From NCBI GenBank assembly GCA_004151065.3, contig NWUY0304593221.1:1-10421 (forward strand): DNA of 10,421 nt, in the 5' to 3' direction. Origin of the DNA: Larix sibirica (lineage: Eukaryota > Streptophyta > Pinopsida > Pinales > Pinaceae). The notes beneath the pieces are model-generated. The model made no database searches, was not told where the DNA came from, and worked only from the letters and a program-made list of their open reading frames with translations. Position 1 is the first letter of the stretch; every line of letters starts with the position of its first letter. Positions 7,206 to 10,421 of the stretch are shown here, piece by piece. The position numbers and the translations under genes were made by a program.

Positions 7206-7599
7206 ACCCTCAGGGGGAGGGGACTAGTGCTCTAGGATGGAAGTTCACATAGATGGTATTTTAACCACATCGGGGAGAGGATGGTGCGAGAAGTTCCAAT
7301 TAGTGAGAATGGATTTTTCCGCCGCAGTGGAGGGGAAGTCTGAAGAGTTCCAATCCTTCAAGAAGATAGTTTCCTGGAGATTGCTTTTGATAGTAGTCTA
7401 TATTTCATCAGTATATTTGTTTATGTCCTCAAAGATTCTGAAATTCATTTCTTTCCAGATGCTCCAAACCAGGAATCCGGGAGTGAGCTCCTAGAGTCAA
7501 TTAAGTAGAGCACTTTGGAAATTATTCACGTCCCATCTCTGCAAAGAGTCGATGATGTCGCCTATGACTCTATTGGTTCTTCTAAACTTTTATGCCACT

Positions 7600-7760
7600 C
7601 GGTCCCATAGATCTGAGGCTAGACTGTAGGAGTCAAACAAATGATCTATGGTTTCAACATTGTTACTGCACGTTACACAAAATGCAGGCCCCTGGAAGCC
7701 CTTCTTTAGAAGATTGTCCCAAGTTAAAATGCGCTTGTGAGAGAGAAGCCGAAGAAAGGT
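7600..7760 (-). other. zf-RVT zinc-binding region with one lost ligand
   Basis: The sequence reads LLSHKRILTWDNLLKKGF, then CVTC (Cys codons 7677-7679 and 7668-7670), then DHLFDSY with His at 7641-7643. In the family the residue five positions after this His is Cys; here the codon at 7626-7628 is TAC, Tyr, one G-to-A change from TGC. A stop at 7590-7592 lies just downstream. Confidence 0.8.
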
Positions 7761-8447
7761 TGAAACTGTGGGCCATAGATGCGGATTCCAATTTTTTTTC
7801 TAGAGGGGAAATTTTTTATGTTCATCCTTGCTAAATAGGATGGAGTAGGCTTCCTTGATAGTGAAACATCCCTTAGGGAGGTGTCCCCAGCGAATTATGT
7901 CGGGAACATGTTTGATTATGATTTTCCTCGACTTGAGATCCAACCAGATAGGTTCTAAGAGATCGGGCTTGATGACAATGTGCCAATGTCTCGGATACTT
8001 CCATAACCAAAATAGTGAAGAGCCTATAGGTTCCCAGTAGTCTTGGACAGCTGAGTGATTTGAGGGGAGCCTGAGATTGTGATTTTCTCTAATATTGTGT
8101 TGACCACTGTAGCTGGGCATATGTTGCCATGAGTCCTGCGAGAAATAGGCATGATCTCCCTTGTTGATTTCCCAGAAACTGTGCCATTGAATAAGGGACT
8201 TTTGGGAATTAGACACTTTCCAAATCAGGGAGCCAGGGGGGTCATGATAAAGGCAGACCAGATGAGAAGGGACCCATTCTGGAGCATATTTTTTGTTCCA
8301 TAATTGCGCCCAGGGCTTGTCATTATGTGAGATCCAATTCCACCATATTTTGGCTGAGAGTGTTGCATTGTTTCTTTCAGGATCCCTTAATGCAAGGCCT
8401 CCCTCCCACTGAGGAAGACAAACTGTATTCCAATTAACTAGGGCCAC
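7760..8447 (-). other. ORF2 connection region after reverse transcriptase
   Basis: A 215-codon open stretch with the conserved post-RT layout of plant LINEs: LVNWNTVCLPQWEGGLALRD, then WWNWISHNDKPWAQLWNKKY, then a Trp-rich segment and a final CFTIKEAYSILF that leads into the zinc-binding region. A TAG at 7800-7802 cuts it, but the same frame continues into zf-RVT, so this is a nonsense mutation and not a domain end. The role is structural (thumb and RNA handling by analogy with the family). Confidence 0.8.
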
Positions 8448-9487
8448 CTGTTATTCTTGGATTCCTTGCCCCAGACGAAAGAATGCTGAATACTTCTGAG
8501 AGATTTCAGAACCCATATAGGAGTAGCTAGAATCGAGAAGAGGTAGAGGGGCATCGAATGAAGGACGAATTTAAGGAGAGTCAGGAGACAAGAGAGATTG
8601 AGGGAGCAGAAGGCCCAGGAGGAGATACAAGATTCAAGTTTGTCAAGGAGCTCCCTCCAAGAGGAGTGCTTAATGGCCGATTCAAAGATAGGCGTACCCG
8701 TGTATTTTGAGGGTAAAGTAGAGACAGTAAACCCCAGAATGCGAGCGACATTGTGTTTGGTGATGGAGTTGGTGTTGAAAAAGAAGATCCGATATTTTTC
8801 CACGTTAATGGTAGTTCCCGAGGCTTCAGAGAAAGTGTGAAGAATATCCCGAATGGAGCGAGCTTCTTGGAAGGAGGGGTGACCAAAGAGGATATTGTCA
8901 TCTAAAAATTGTTGGTAGGCAGTGGGGTTTCCTCCATGAAGGGAGAGGCCACGAAGGGAGCTTGAAGCAATAGTGGCTTGGATCAATTCTCCTAGACCTT
9001 CAGCCATGAGGATGAAGAGAAACAGAGAGAGGGGGTCTCTTTGACGGATTCCACGAGAGGGGGAGAAGATAGCAACGGTTTGAGATGGTTAGCAACCACT
9101 TTAGATGACATTACAAAGAGAGATGGGCCTGAACTTACCAGGATGTGAGGCTCCGGTTTCTTTAGGCACCAGGGTGAGGTTAATGGCATTGAGAGCAGGC
9201 AGGACCCATTGCTTTTGTCGATATTCGTCCACTACCTCTAGAACTTCGAGCTTTAGCAAGTTCCAACAATGGTGAAATAAATTAATGGTGAAGCCATCTG
9301 GACTAGGTGCCTTTTCTTCTACCATCTGATTCATTGCAGTTTCAACTTCTTGAAGAGTGTCAGGTTGCATGAGGGACGCATTGTGCTCTATAGTAATGAT
9401 GGTAGGGATGTGATGGGTAACCTTCTTGATTGCATTTTCTCTATGTGCATCAGGTTCTAAAAGGAGGTCTTGAAAGAACCATGTCAA
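8441..9487 (-). other. Reverse transcriptase domain with an internal deletion
   Basis: Finger motifs are present: EEKAPSPDGF, LNAINLTLVPKE and FRPISLCNVI, then after a one-base shift KVVANHLKPLLS. The sequence then jumps near 9055-9075 straight to SRGIRQRDPLSLFLFILMAEGL. The block that normally lies between, including motif A with the first catalytic Asp and its K..D..KAYD-type signature, is gone; from family spacing I infer roughly 100-150 residues lost. Motif C reads FLDD (8897-8908) and keeps both Asp. The RQGDPLS motif has Arg for Gly (codon 9038-9040). LPSKYTGTPIF and the thumb start follow. The domain cannot polymerise. Confidence 0.88.
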
Positions 9488-9989
9488 CTCCTACTCAATG
9501 TCAGTGCGATCTTCTAGGACCTCTCCTGCATCTGTCTTGAGTTTGCTGATGTGGTTATGCATCCTGTGCTGAATCATGGACTGGTGGAAGAAAACTGTGT
9601 TGCGGTCCCCTTCTTTCCACCAGGTTACCCTATATTTATGCTTCCAGAGGGTTTCCTCTTGGTGACAGCGTTTGTTGAGTTGATCCGTTAGTTATTTTTC
9701 TTTGAGCTTGCGTTCCTCAGAAATCCCCTCAGTCATGATGGAGCGCTGGAGGGAGTTGATTTTATCTTCAATGCTTCTTTTGTCTTTGAAAATGTCTCCG
9801 AAGGTAGTGTGATTTTAGTGTTTGATTTTGGCCCTGAGAAGTTTGATTTTTTGTTGCATAGTAGCAATTTTGGACTTTCCTTCAAATCGCATCTAGGTCC
9901 ACTAGAGGCTAACAGAATCCATGAAGGAGGGGTGGGAGAGCCAAAATATCTCAAAACGAAAGGGTTGATGGAGATGCTCTCCAATGCTT
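9488..9989 (-). other. ORF2 linker between endonuclease and reverse transcriptase
   Basis: In the endonuclease frame this reads as the usual charged, helical linker of plant LINE ORF2: PFRFEIFWLSHPSF, then a Lys-rich stretch, FGDIFKDKRSIEDKI, a GISEERKLKEK block, KYRVTWWKEGDRNTVFFHQS, and a segment with a stop just before TWFFQDLL. The WWKEGDRNTVFFH block is highly recognisable for this family. At least four in-frame stops interrupt it. No catalytic residues are expected here. Confidence 0.75.
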
Positions 9990-10411
9990 TTCTAGGTACG
10001 GTCGATGGGCCAACGATCGGAGCCTGCCGCAGAGAGAACAGAGGAGGTAATGAGCCCACCATCATGTAGGATGTATTTCGAGACTAGGAAGCGATCAAGA
10101 CGCTTAGCAATATGATGCACTCCACCTCTTCGATTGTTCCAAGTAAAGAAGTCTGAGGATGGTTGAAGATCCACCAGTTTGCAGTCGTCAATAGTAGCTT
10201 TGAAGAGCTGGTCTTCATAGGATATAACTTTCAGGCCTCCTTTTTTTTCTCCGAGGGTTGTGATCATGTTGAAATCCCCCCAAATGATGAGAGGGGAATC
10301 TTGGTGGAGCGATGAGAACCAATTCATGAAGTGTAGGATCATGAGCTTGAGATCTGGAGGTTGAGGACTATACACATTTGTTGATGTATTTGTAACTTCG
10401 AAATATATTCA
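9990..10411 (-). other. APE-type endonuclease domain of the LINE (C-terminal two thirds)
   Basis: Motifs of the exonuclease/endonuclease/phosphatase fold used by LINEs to nick the target: NVYSPQ at the beginning, IIWGDFNMI with GDFN at 10268-10279, EKKGG, a CKLVDLQ block, FFTWNNRRGG, AKRLDRFLVS and finally GSDRWPI. The family signature here is SDH, whose His is catalytic; in this copy the codon at 10013-10015 reads Arg instead, so the nuclease would be inactive. The N-terminal part with the first catalytic Asn and Glu is not in the window. Confidence 0.85.
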
Positions 10412-10421
10412 CTTATGTATT

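Larger units (their letters stand above)
5222..10421 (-). mobile_element. Degenerate plant LINE retrotransposon, 5' end at or beyond window edge
   Basis: Reading leftwards from the right edge, the domain order is exactly that of plant LINE ORF2: APE-like endonuclease, linker, reverse transcriptase, connection/thumb, zf-RVT, RNase H. A C-terminal extension, a 3'UTR and an A-rich end (seen on the plus strand as T runs at about 5222-5238) follow. No LTRs, protease or integrase occur, which excludes an LTR element. Most of ORF2 lies in just two frames, one from the right edge to about 8441 and another from there to 6780, broken mainly by point-mutation stops. So this copy is old but structurally well kept, apart from a deletion inside the RT near 9055-9075. 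ORF1 is not in the window. Confidence 0.88.
6780..10421 (-). pseudogene. LINE ORF2 pseudogene: endonuclease, reverse transcriptase, zf-RVT, RNase H
   Basis: ORF2 proteins nick target DNA and copy element RNA into the nick. Here one frame runs from the right edge to about 8441 with several in-frame stops (for example just upstream of 9487), and after a single-base shift at about 8440 a second frame runs to 6780. Stops in the second frame are at 7800-7802, 7590-7592, 7497-7499, 7491-7493, 7398-7400, 7245-7247, 7224-7226 and 6780-6782. RNase H therefore continues in the same frame as the connection and zf-RVT parts, which proves they are one gene. Several expected catalytic or metal-binding residues are changed (see the domain entries). 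The upstream end is cut by the window, or truncated near 10409 where a TGA lies in frame. No functional product is possible. Confidence 0.88.

Noticed and set aside
5653-7834. Plus-strand open frames opposite the minus-strand LINE
   Set aside because: They are antisense shadows of the unknown 324-codon frame, RNase H and zf-RVT regions and show no domain of their own.
5200-10421. Target-site duplication for the minus-strand LINE
   Set aside because: The 5' end is at or beyond the edge; short matches such as GAATTTC against GAATATATTTC are not convincing in AT-rich DNA.
5222-10421. LTR retrotransposon or endogenous pararetrovirus
   Set aside because: No LTRs, protease, integrase or coat motifs; the domain order endonuclease-RT-zf-RVT-RNase H with an A-rich end is that of a LINE.
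1-10421. CRISPR array, tRNA or rRNA genes, bacterial operon or ribosome binding sites
   Set aside because: No regular spacer-repeat array, no cloverleaf or rRNA signature, and the content is plant nuclear in character.

Overview
The window looks like nuclear DNA of a land plant. It carries the remains of a legume-lectin receptor-like kinase gene, two LINE retrotransposons with the plant domain set (APE-type endonuclease, reverse transcriptase, zf-RVT zinc-binding region, RNase H), and long AT-rich stretches between them. Nothing bacterial, viral or organellar is visible. A gymnosperm would fit, because repeat-rich spacers and decayed LINEs next to LecRK relics are common there, but that is an impression rather than evidence.

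Layout. Positions 3-2018 (+) hold a near full-length L-type lectin receptor kinase pseudogene: signal peptide, lectin domain, membrane region, kinase and C-terminal tail are all present in order, but the reading frame changes about twenty times. Positions 2019-2853 are AT-rich spacer with a degenerate three-copy repeat and a split poly-T tract. About 2854-4052 (+) is a 5'-truncated LINE copy with zf-RVT, RNase H, 3'UTR and poly(A); it carries a 32-bp tandem duplication and an RNase H deletion. Positions 4053-5221 are AT-rich spacer with a 163-bp-period direct repeat that has a nested subrepeat.

From 5222 to the right edge (-) lies a second, longer LINE, read right to left: endonuclease, linker, reverse transcriptase, connection, zf-RVT, RNase H, a C-terminal extension ending in an open 324-codon frame, a 3'UTR and an A-rich tail. 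Its 5' end lies at or beyond the edge. The two LINEs sit tail to tail, are diverged and appear to be separate insertions of different lineages.

The genes do not work together as a system. The kinase relic is a former host gene and the rest is retrotransposon debris. The LINE on the minus strand is dead: in-frame stops, an internal RT deletion that removes motif A with its catalytic Asp, and substitutions at expected catalytic or metal-binding positions of the endonuclease, zf-RVT and RNase H. The one object that resists explanation is the open 324-codon frame at 5491-6465, downstream of RNase H in that dead element, with a short leucine-heptad segment and no family I can name. I see no convincing new biological system beyond that.
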